This document shows positions 45,353 through 54,813 of a DNA stretch of 64,000 nt, one piece after another. The number at the start of each line of letters is the position of its first letter. The first letter of the stretch is position 1. The position numbers and the translations under genes were made by a program. The notes under the pieces were generated by a model. The model saw nothing but the letters and a program-made list of their open reading frames with translations, had not been told where the DNA came from and ran no database searches. Origin of the DNA: Coturnix japonica (Eukaryota; Chordata; Aves; Galliformes; Phasianidae); NCBI RefSeq assembly GCF_001577835.2, contig NC_029542.1, positions 2,961,336 to 3,025,335 of the forward strand, read 5' to 3'.

Positions 45353-47192
45353 CCCAGTCTTTAAGGCGCCGAGTTTTGAAGCTCGCGGTGATGCTGACGT
45401 ATTGCTTTGCTGATGCTCCGTGGGTTGTCACCTCTCCCAGCTTCCCTTGGTGGAGGTTTGGAGGCTGCAGGTAGAACCTGAAAGCTGTTGGAGTGCTGCA
45501 AGGCCGCCTACAACTGCTCTACACATCCATACTCACCCCCTCTAATTCAACCAGCCCCATCAAGGGAGTATGGCTTCTTCATGAGGCTGAAGGCAGCATG
45601 GCCATGGGTAGGGCACCATTTCCAGGTCAGTGCTGCAGTTTGGCTCCTGACAGCCCAAATTTGGTAATTTGGAGCTTGCACCTCCATCCTCTGATGGAGC
45701 CTGGGGGGCAGGGGGCCAGGCCTGGCTCTGTTGCACCCAGCAAGGGCAATTCCCTTCCCCTTGCCTTTATGGGACTGGCAGGAGGAGATCTAGCTCCAGA
45801 GTGATGCTTCCATTGCCAGCTCATCTTCTCCAGACAGCCCCGTGCCTGCACCTCACCCAGCTCAGGCTGGGTGCAGCCATCAGTTTCTGCTTAGCTCTGT
45901 TTGCTGGGACAACACGTCCCTCCTTGTGCTTTGCTAATGGTTTTTCCCATCCGCACAGGACAGTGCAAGAGGCCACAGCCAAGGGCAGGAAACTCTCACT
46001 TCCCAGCACTGGGAGGGTCCCTCATGCTGGGAATCCCCCTCTACCTCCTCCTCCTTATGCTTCCTTGGGGCCTCCTGAGTTCTGTCCTCAGCTTTAGGGC
46101 TTCACATGGGCAAAGCAAGAGCCAAATGTCCATAATTGCCCACAGCAATTAAGGTGAGGATGAGGGAAATGATGAACCAGCTCTGCTTCTCACCCCCTTA
46201 ATGGCCAAGAGCCACCCCAGCTGCCTCCTGCCCCCCCCATTCCATCCCATAGGAGAAAGGGATGCTCCCTTTGCTCCCCCAGCCAGGCCCCAGGCCTACA
46301 TAGGCTCAAAAACACACAGTGTGAGCTCAGGGGCTGCTGAGTGCCCCACAAAGCTCATCTCCACCCTTGCCCTTCCTCCCTCACCCTCCCCTATGGCCCC
46401 ACCACTGATTACCCCAAGCTTTGAGGCTAATGCCCAACACCTGACCAGCTTATTCTTCTGAGTCTATTATCAGCTTAGGGACCAAAGACATCTGCTCCTT
46501 GCTACAGGCTGGGAGATCCAAAGGAGTCTTCAAACAGAACAGTGCAGACACAGAGGACGGCAGCTCGATGGGTTTCTGAACATCTCCAGCAGTGAGAGGG
46601 GCAGCCCCTCATCCATACAGGTAAGTGGCTTTGCTTCCTCCAGGCACAAAGGAATTGCAGGTGTTACCATCACCCCCATGAGCTGATAGCACAGCTGAGC
46701 TGCATCTTTCATCTCCTTGGGACCCATCATAAACATTGATGGGGAGAGGAGCACTGGGTATGTATGCCATGAAAACAGCCACACAAAATCAGCAGGGTTT
46801 GGGGAACAGAAGTTTGATGACTTCCAAAGCAGAGACAAGAAGCATTGCTGCTTAATCACATTCCTCTTTATGATTTAAGTGGTTGTGGCCAGGCTTTCGA
46901 GCCCAAGTTTTAATATGGGAGCAGCACAAGCCAACTCTCCAAGTCTCTCTTATAACCCTTGGATGCCCCTTCGTAAAAAATAGATGGGCTTTTCCAGCTC
47001 ACAGCATTGAAGGTCTCTGTGCACACAGAGGTAACAGCAGTGAAGGGACACAATTAACCTCTTACTTGCAGGGCTGGCACAAGGAATGGAGGGCTGTTAT
47101 CAGCTGTTATTTGCAGTAGCATTAGGGCAAAAGCAACAGTCCTAAAGTGCCCTTGACAAGCTTCAAGCACGTGCCATCTCTGTTGGTTACAG
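45353..47192. other. Divergent ABI3-GNGT2 intergenic spacer
   Basis: The two genes point away from each other across about 1.9 kb. GNGT2 must have an upstream untranslated exon, because an acceptor (TTACAG, ending 47192) lies just before its start codon. A possible donor (ACAG|GTAAGT) at about 46620 could end that exon. No other coding exon is seen. Confidence 0.45.
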
Positions 47193-47198
47193 GGCAGA

Positions 47199-47610
47199 AT
47201 GGCTCAGGATATGACAGAGAAGGAACTGTTGAAAATGGAATTGGATCAGCTGAAGAAGGAAGTGAAGAACGAGAGGCAAATGGTGAGTATTGCCCCAAAA
47301 CGCAAAACAGAGAGTAACCTTGGCACCCTGAGGATGCTGATGGGGCACACCACAGCCAAGGGCAGCTCTGTGGGTCCCTCTCCCAGAGGCTCACATGGAT
47401 TTATAGGCAGACGATGAGCAGCTCTGCAGCGACTGCTTGTTCCCATAACCCACATTGGGCGTCTCCTTCCTTCCTTCCTTGCAGGTCTCCAAGACTGGCA
47501 AAGAGCTCAAGGAATACATAGAATCCATGGCAGGAGAGGACCCGCTTTTAAAAGGTGTCCCTGAGGACAAGAACCCCTTTAAGGAGAAGGGCGGCTGTAC
47601 GATAAGCTGA
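47199..47610 (+). CDS. GNGT2: GNGT2, G-protein gamma subunit, cone transducin type (69 aa)
   Basis: Exons 47199-47282 (28 codons, donor GTGAGT) and 47485-47610 join in phase 0 to give 69 aa, the same length as human. The first exon codes the N-terminal coiled-coil half (KELLKMELDQLKKEVKNER), which pairs with the beta subunit. The second has the conserved G-gamma core, ending NPFKEKGGCTIS. The last four residues, CTIS, form a CaaX box ending in Ser, predicted to be farnesylated as in the transducin gammas. In the family this subunit partners Gbeta3 in cone phototransduction at outer-segment membranes, and it is also found outside the retina. The acceptor six bases before the ATG implies a non-coding first exon upstream. 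Confidence 0.97.
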
Positions 47611-48526
47611 CATCCTTCCTCCTCCTGCACCGCCCTGCTTTGAGCACAGAGCCTTTCCCATACTCAAGCCAAGACTGTCAGAAACCTGCTTTCCCTATAG
47701 TCTGACCTCAGCACCGGGGAGGAACCGAAACAAAATGTAGTTGCATCTGAAGTAGCAGCAGAAAAAAAATATAGAGGAAAAAAAAAAGGAAGAAATATTA
47801 CCCCTCTGATCCCAGAGATGAGGTGAAGCAGATGGAGCAGAGAGTGTTTGTGTGCTCCCATCACTGATTCGTGGTTGGTTTGCAGCAGCAAAATGGGCTT
47901 TAATGGCACAGGTAGGGCTAGGAATGGGTACAGCTGTTACCTATTGGTACAAGGTGGGGAGTGTAGGGCTGTATTGAAACACATAGGGCTGTAACTGGAC
48001 TCCAACTCCTGGCAGCCCAGCAGCAGAATGGGCTCCGAAGCCTTGAGCTGAGCAGAGAAGCATCCCGATGGGATCTCGCTCCCGTTATCTCCTATCAGTG
48101 CCTCAATTCCCCATCTGGCACAGGCAGACAAACACACTCTGCTGCCCTGAAGCTCCCAGGGATCTGATGCCTACAGCCACTGGGGGTAGGGGGGGGGGGG
48201 GGTCCAAACAACCCAAAGGAGGCACTGAAAGGAGCAAAACCTCCATCAAAAAGCTCTTCCGGATCCACCTCGGGGAACCACAAAGAAATCAAAGCCCGGT
48301 GCTTTTTGCTGTCCGGTTCTGCTTCGGCTTCACCATCCGCTCCGTGAATTCGAGATGCTGTTAAAGCCTCATCCCGCAATGTGACACCATCAATAGGGAT
48401 CGACTCGGAAACGGGACGGTACTACTTAAGGATGGCACAGAAATAGGGGCGGATTGGGGCAGGACAGCGATGGATGGGGCCGATGGGATAATGGGGAGGG
48501 GGGGCAGCCCATAAAGCAAAGGGGGA

Positions 48527-48568
48527 AATAAAGGTTTTCTTCATCCTCTGGCGGAAATACTGAATAAA
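48527..48568 (+). terminator. GNGT2: Candidate GNGT2 poly(A) signals
   Basis: AATAAA occurs at 48527-48532 and 48563-48568, the first two on this strand after the GNGT2 stop at 47608-47610. Using them would give a 3' UTR of about 0.95 kb. This is inferred from motif and position only. Confidence 0.35.
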
Positions 48569-48854
48569 TCCACTCGGTTCCAAACACGGTTTCTCTGTTT
48601 CTCTCGTGCCCCCACAAACATCATCTCGGGTTCAACATCTCCCATCCCCGCCGCTAATACAGGCGCAGATCCCATAGAGCTCCGCGTTCCTTGAGCTTTG
48701 TCTAAACAGCTTCATCCCGGCTGAAGCCCCGCAAAGGGCTTCGGATGCGGGACATCCCGCATTACAACCACCCCGATCCGCAATCCCATCTCAGTCTATG
48801 AGCCCAGCTATAGCTCCCACCGACCCAATCGGAGCCAGCTCCTGGATTAAGTCC

Positions 48855-48936
48855 CACCCCCAACCCCAACCCCTTCCCACCCCCAACCCCAACCCCTTCC
48901 CAACCCCAACCCCTTCCCAACCCCAAACCCCTCCCA
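48855..48936. repeat. CCAACCCCAACCCCTTCC tandem repeat
   Basis: Four close copies of a C-rich unit (about 20-26 bases, CCAACCCCAACCCCTTCCC) sit just left of a small CpG island. The G-rich complement is suited to quadruplex folding. Confidence 0.85.
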
Positions 48937-48939
48937 CGT

Positions 48940-49280
48940 AGCACCGCCCCCCCGCATGCGCATCTCAGTGCCGGTTCCCCCGCACAAAATGGAGCCCGGG
49001 AGGTGCGTGGCCCCGGTGCGGGTTTATGGGGTGGGGGGGGGGGGGTGATGCGGTGCGATCCCGCAACGCTCCCTTTGACACCGCACGACCACCGTTAATC
49101 CAGCTCCACTCCGGAGCCAAAAAAGATACAGGGAGGTTCCACCGAGATTTGAACTCGGATCGCTGGATTCAGAGTCCAGAGTGCTAACCATTACACCATG
49201 GAACCACGGTGTACGCGTTGCGCCGCGGAGCCTTCAGGCTCTACTCGCTGCCGCGGGGCGTCCGAGCCGACCCTAATCAT
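48940..49280. promoter_or_regulatory. Small CpG island in the GNGT2-IGF2BP1 spacer
   Basis: The block is CpG-rich, with an NRF1-type site (CGCATGCGCA, 48953-48962), a run of thirteen G (49033-49045) and, on its right side, the tRNA-Gln gene. An ATG at 48989 is followed by GAGCCCGGGAG and a donor-like GTGCGT, which looks like a tiny first exon, but no downstream + strand exon is recognised. The island may simply reflect the open chromatin of the tRNA gene, or be the remnant of a lost gene's promoter. Confidence 0.4.
49134..49205 (-). tRNA. tRNA-Gln (anticodon CTG)
   Basis: The - strand folds as a 72-base tRNA: acceptor arms GGTTCCA and TGGAACC with discriminator T, A box TGGTGTAATGG, anticodon stem TGGA/TCCA around loop CTCTGAA (anticodon CTG), and B box GAGTTCAAATC. 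There is no intron and no encoded CCA. A run of six T on the - strand (49119-49124 as A on +) follows about ten bases downstream as an RNA polymerase III terminator. It looks intact and functional. It lies next to a CpG island, as active vertebrate tRNA genes often do. Confidence 0.97.
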
Positions 49281-49576
49281 AACGGGGGTCCGAATAGAAT
49301 CCGCTTCGATTAGCCCTATATCCACCCCCCTTTAGCCTCCCCCCCCAGTTGTTTTTCCCCCTTTAAACCGGGCCGCCGTCCCCCTCCACCCAGCGGCGAG
49401 AAAATGGCATTTCACTGTCCTCTAAACGCCATTGAATCGTGACACGGGGTTGGGCTCCACCACCGCCCCATATCCACCCCCCCATAACCTCTATTCCTTC
49501 ATCTCCCCCCTCCCCAAATAGATAAAAAACAGCATTAGAGGGTTTGGGGTTTTTGTGTATTTTTTCCCCCCTTTTT

Positions 49577-49582
49577 TTTATT
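49577..49582 (-). terminator. IGF2BP1: Candidate distal IGF2BP1 poly(A) signal
   Basis: TTTATT on + is AATAAA on -, the last well-placed signal before the tRNA and CpG region. It would give a 3' UTR of about 7.4 kb, close to the roughly 6.7 kb known for human IGF2BP1. Other AATAAA copies on this strand (near 50673, 51385 and 52297) could give shorter forms. Confidence 0.5.
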
Positions 49583-50009
49583 CAATGTTGTTTCTATATT
49601 ATTATTTCTTAATGAAGCAGTGGAATAAAGCAGTTCGTGGCAAAACCTCACTAGGAGAGAAATGAAGCCTGAGGTCTATCCACCATCCCTTATTACTCCA
49701 ATGGCCTCACACGTGGGAAGGATGGGGGGTGGAACAGGCAAAGAGGAGGGGAAAGGTAGAAAGAAACAACCAAGAGGAGGAATACCAGCATCGGCTCCAT
49801 ACAGTACAATGGTGTGGAGGAACAGCCTGAAATAGCATTGGGGGGACCACTGGGAGATGTTGCTTTGGCCATTGGTGTGATGAGCATCCTTGGGTGTAGC
49901 TTGTCCCATGGCTCTTGGAGGTGGGGTGAATGGGAGCCCAGAGCTGGTTCTGTTGGATTAGATTGTATGGCTGGAGAACCAACTGCTCAGGGCAGTGATC
50001 AATGATGTG

Positions 50010-50325
50010 AACAGCCCAGTGGCACCAACCCAATGCCATCACCTTGGTGCCACCAACCTGATATGGCCAAACTGGTACCACCATGGAGCCACCAGTCTGA
50101 TGCCACCAACTTGTGCTGATCCATGTTGGTGGCACCAATTCGGAGCCAACTTTGTGCCACCCATTAACCTGGTTCCACCAACTTGGTGCCACCAACCTGG
50201 TACCACCATGGAGCCATCAGTCTGATGCCACCAACTTGGGTGGAACTGGGTTGGTGGAACTAATTCAAAGCCAACTTGGTGCCACCAACCTGATCGTATC
50301 AATCTGATGCCACCCACCCCTATTG
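50010..50325. repeat. Minisatellite with higher-order 125-bp period
   Basis: Short related words (TTGGTGCCACCAACCTG and variants) repeat throughout. At a larger scale the word GGTACCACCATGGAGCCA recurs at 50074 and 50199, a 125-base period, so units of units have been duplicated. Open frames of 60-160 codons on both strands here are only repeat translations. It lies near the distal end of the IGF2BP1 3' UTR. Confidence 0.85.
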
Positions 50326-50701
50326 ATTGATGGCCCCAGCATCTCCCACCCATTCATTATGGGGTTCAGCCCCATAAGGCTGGGGAGCTGATGGAGTTCT
50401 ATGGCTGAGAGAAGTAAATATCAAAGTTCAAAAAGGGGAAGGGAAAAAGAAAACACCAAAACAAACGTAATGGAAGTTGAAGCATTAAAAACAAAATACA
50501 GTTAAAAATCAGTCACAACCAAAGAGTTTGGACTGCTGAGGTCTGGAGCATTTACAACTAACAACTGCTTTAAAGTGAAAAGAAAGCCCATAAATTCTAT
50601 GTTTAAAGAACATCTTTTCTTTGGAAAAAGAGTAAGTTTCTCCCCCCCTAAACTACAGCATATGGAGTTGCCACTACCTAGTTTTATTCTATTGTCACTA
50701 A

Positions 50702-50708
50702 GAGGTAG
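50702..50708 (-). promoter_or_regulatory. IGF2BP1: let-7 seed match (7-mer) in the IGF2BP1 3' UTR
   Basis: The - strand reads CTACCTC, pairing with let-7 seed positions 2-8. Confidence 0.55.
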
Positions 50709-51539
50709 ATAAACAAAAATGACTTGGTTATATAGGAGGTTACATGGTGGAGTAGGCAGACCCCCAGCTCCAGGGCTTCCTCTGGGGCTTTGCCTTATGT
50801 AGGGTGACCCCAAATTGGGTTCCGATTCAGCCACCCAGAGCTGGGTCCAAGGCAGCGACAGGGGAAGGCACATGTTGGGTCTGAGGACTGGATTTTGCCT
50901 CCTGAAGTCAACCAAAGTTTGATGTCAGCACTGAATCCAGACGTGTGTCAAATGAATCTGCTGGGTAACAAACACTTTGACCCATTCCAGTGATTCTCAC
51001 AGCTTCCAATCTGATTCCAAACAATCCTATTTGGTTTCTGGGGTGACCACAATGGCAGTGAGGGGTGGCATGGGAAGGATGGGGCCCTGCAGGATGCCCT
51101 GCCCCAAGCACTGCATCCCTATGGACAACAGCCTGTGCTGCTTTACAAAGACCATTTCCCAAATGGGTCAGAATAAAATGGCTTTGGTTCTGCACTACAG
51201 CTGTCTCACAGGCCTTAAATTTGGTCCTGGTTATTTCCTTCCCCAAGCAAAAAAATCCCTTCTCATCATTAGTTCACATTGATGCTTTCCAGTTCGTAAC
51301 CCACTGCTTTGTGCCACCAAGGCCCAACACATCATCCCTGCTAGGAGCATCCCTGCATCAAAAGCTCCATAATGCAGCAATGGGTTTATTTCCAATGGGC
51401 CCAGTGTACTGCCCAGTGACCATCCCAAACCAGCAGCCTTCCCCATCAACTCTCCTCTGCAGTTCTCCCCTGGGATGGCCCTGCAGTCTGGGGTGGGGGA
51501 AGCTGTGCCCAAAGCCCCCCTATGCCCAATGCTCAGCCC

Positions 51540-51547
51540 TGAGGTAG
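51540..51547 (-). promoter_or_regulatory. IGF2BP1: let-7 8-mer site in the IGF2BP1 3' UTR
   Basis: The - strand reads CTACCTCA, a full 8-mer let-7 target. IGF2BP1 is a known let-7 target in mammals. Confidence 0.65.
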
Positions 51548-52455
51548 TTTTTGCATGTGTGCGTCCACAGCATGTGAATGTTCTCCAAAATTCACCGTCC
51601 AAGAGCTTCTGCCTTCTGGTTTCCCTTCGGGGTTTATCCAGAATCCCATATATTGCCAAGAAAAAGGGGGAAAAATAATAGAAAACCACCAAAATGATGA
51701 AGGAAGGCCGAGTCCACTGAGTCAGGATATGTTTTTCTTTCCCCTTCCTACTCAGCACCACCACAGCTCACACCTCTGATAAGGACCTGAAACCTCACTC
51801 AGCTCAATGTTGAACCCCAGCTCTACCCCCCATTTGGACCCTTCCACCTGCCAGCACTCAATGGGCAGCAGGTATCATCCTCCCCCTTTCCAACAAGATG
51901 GAATGGAAGCCTCTCGAACAAAATCACTGCCAACCTCTGCTCCCAAAGCAAACCTGCAGCCCAAATCCTTCACTTCTCATCTGTACGGCCCATGGTCAGG
52001 ATGGAACATTAACAGCAAGAGGATTAGCAATTAGGATGCTGAAAGGATGGCTCAAGGGATGCTTATAGGAACCTGCACTCTTTACAGGCTCACACTGGCT
52101 TCATCCAAATGAAACAGGAGATACAGCAGAGTAAAATAAAAGAAAAAAAAATAGGGAAAGAGAAAGAAAAGACTCCATAAAACCCAGTGCTGCTGAAGCC
52201 CCATTGCCTCAGACACACATTGAGGACTGAGAAAGCAGGCAGAGCTTGGAAGGACCAAACAAAATCTGATGGATTGATTTTTTTTGGTGGGGTTTATTTG
52301 GTTTTGTTTTTAATTTGCCTCCAGCTGAAAGACAACACAACATCCTGACAGCATTAATACAAACCCCATCACCCACGCAGCATCACTTTGCCCGGTGCAT
52401 GGCACTGAGGACCACAAAGTGCTTTGGGGGGCACGGGGCTGTGGGCAGTACCCTG

Positions 52456-52463
52456 TGAGGTAG
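52456..52463 (-). promoter_or_regulatory. IGF2BP1: let-7 8-mer site in the IGF2BP1 3' UTR
   Basis: The - strand reads CTACCTCA, the second full 8-mer in the same tail. Confidence 0.65.
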
Positions 52464-54067
52464 GTGAGCAGCATGAGCCCCAGCGAGGAGAAACCGAGGC
52501 ACAGAGGAATTCTCCTCATTATTTTTGCTTCCTTTCCACCCTCAGCACCAATAGGAATTCCTCAGCCCTGGGGAGCAGAACACCTGCGTGCTCCCATTCC
52601 CCCTTCTCCTATCCTAGATGTTCCCCACATCCTCAGGTCAAAGCTCAGCCCCCAGAGGAGGAAGACCCCAAACTCACAGTCCACAGTAGGGCAGGGTTGG
52701 GCTCGCTGCTTTCTCAATGTAGAAGAAATTAAATATATAAACCCAAAAGGATTTCTGTAGGGAAAGCAAAGGGCAGTTCAGGAGGCAGAAAGCTGAGGAT
52801 GCTGCTGCCCTTCTGGTCCTTAGCAAAGCTGTGCTATGAGTGAGCACCTGCCCGATCCCTGCTGCTATCGGGTTCTTATCATTCAGTAGGTGGGGGGATG
52901 ATTTTCTTGCTTTCAAAGTGGGGTGTTTTCCCCTAAGCTGCTTCCCCCCCCTTCCCCAGTGCAAAGTAAGCAGCTAACAGGCAGCAGGGTTCCTTCTCCC
53001 TTCCTGCTGATGGGCATCCCTGATTCAAAGCTCACATCTCCTTCCCTGGGGCAGGGATCCAGGCAGGAGAAAGGCACAAGTCCTACTGAACTCCATGGGA
53101 CATCAGCAGGAATTTAAGCAGGGATTGAAGGGATACCACCAAAGGCAGCCCTGCCCCTTCTTAGCAGCCACCCTTAGAAAAAACAAAGCAGCCCCTAAAG
53201 AACCTCCCAGCCCTTGGGACAGCACCATAGAGCACAGCTCCCACAAGGGGATGGCAATGGGAGCAGCGTGGGGTAGCACTGGGATGGCAGCACAGCAATG
53301 GGGGGAAAGCATCACAGGTTTCCCTGAGTCACCATCAGGTTTAGGTACGTGTCTGGATCTGGATCTTATCCATGCAACAACCAGAGGAACAGGACTGGGG
53401 GGAGGGAGGGGGAAATGGGTCTTTTTTTCTCCTCAATGATACACTTTGCACCAGTTATCAAAATCAAAATAAAATAAAAATAAAAAAAAAAAAGCTTGCT
53501 GTGGGGAAAAAAATACAGTTCTTATCATCACCGATGTCTGAATAACACTGAGCTGTCCAAAGCTGTAAGAAGTAGAGAGCCAGAGATTAACACAAGTGAG
53601 AAACCATTTCCCTATAGGACACAACGGCAGCCCCAGCTGGGACCAAAGGCAGCCCACCGCCCACTGCAAGGGATCACCCACGTCCCCATGCACCTCAATT
53701 TCCACGTTCTCATCCAATGCAAAAATGGGTCGTTTTCCTGCAGGGACGGTGACAATAACAGCAAGATGGCACGTAAAGAGAAGAACCTTTTCAAGCATGT
53801 AGGGTGAGGTGTGAGGTCCGTGCCTGTTATTCGTGAGGGTCGTTCTATCTTTCTCTCTCCTCCGTGTGCGTTTGTAGAAGAAAAGTTGCTTTCCATTTAT
53901 CTGCCCTTCCCCCCCCCACCCTCTTTCCTTTTTTTTTTGCCTTTTCTTATTTTTTTTAACTTGCTTTATCCTCGGTAAAACTGAGGCAAATCTCTGCAAT
54001 GAGTTTACCAGCATCATAATGGAGAAGACGGGCGGCCGTTGCCTCCATGGCAGCACCGCTAGGGCGG

Positions 54068-54127
54068 TCCATATGGGTTTGGTTTATGGAGCTCCATATG
54101 GGTTTGGTTTCTGGTGGTCCATATGGC
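54068..54127. repeat. 25-bp tandem repeat centred on CCATATGG
   Basis: TCCATATGG recurs at 54068, 54093 and 54118, exactly 25 bases apart, with GGTTTGGTTT between copies: about 2.4 units inside the IGF2BP1 3' UTR. Confidence 0.85.
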
Positions 54128-54562
54128 TGTAGGACACCACCTTGGGTGGTTGGGGTGGCTCAGTGTGCCTCATACGGTGCTGAGCTCCATTCCAAGAGCG
54201 CTTTGTGAAGGCAACTCCATCCTCATTGCCCACAGTGGAAGATTCCCAATCCCAAGCTCTTCAGCTGTTTGGTTTCCCAATGGAGATGGATGGACTTTTG
54301 TCATCCAGTGGTTTTGCTGTTGGTTTTGTTTCCTCTTCCTTTGTTTTCGCACGTGGAGAAAAGAAAAGAAGAAAGAATGAAAGTCTTTCCAATTGAAAAA
54401 CCATCAGCGGGTTCCCATTTGTCCAAGGTCTCAAAGAGCTGCGACATCCAACAGCTCACGTGTTGCGTTGGCATTTCTGCCTGGCTTTGGGAAAGGCCAA
54501 CACCATCCGTGCTGCCATCATTTCCACTATGGCTGAGATCTCTGTCGTTCTCCATAGAGAGC

Positions 54563-54592
54563 TCATCATCATCATCATCATCATCATCATCA
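54563..54592. repeat. (ATC)n microsatellite in the IGF2BP1 3' UTR
   Basis: About ten ATC units, read as GAT repeats in the mRNA. Confidence 0.9.
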
Positions 54593-54805
54593 ATCACACC
54601 TGGGGACCCCGGGCGCAGCTCTCCTGGCTCACAAGAAATCACGAACAACTTAACTTCTCTTTTTCATTAAAAAAATAAAATATTCAAGACTATCAGCTTT
54701 TTCTTTTTTTTTATATAAAATACCAGCAAGCCCCCCACAAAAAAAAAAAAAAAAAAAAAAAGAAACAACAAAAAAAAATTCAACTGCTGAGGTAACGTCA
54801 TACCT

Positions 54806-54813
54806 TGAGGTAG
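54806..54813 (-). promoter_or_regulatory. IGF2BP1: let-7 8-mer site in the IGF2BP1 3' UTR
   Basis: The - strand reads CTACCTCA, the site nearest the stop codon (about 2.1 kb downstream of it), flanked by U-rich and A-rich sequence. Confidence 0.65.

Noticed and set aside
49707-50353. Trp/His-rich frames of 104-162 codons on the - strand
   Set aside because: They are translations of the minisatellite, with periodic peptides but no gene features.
53433-54056. 207-codon - strand frame in the IGF2BP1 3' UTR
   Set aside because: It includes low-complexity Lys/Arg-rich sequence from poly-A/T tracts and has no recognised domain. It lies within the long UTR.
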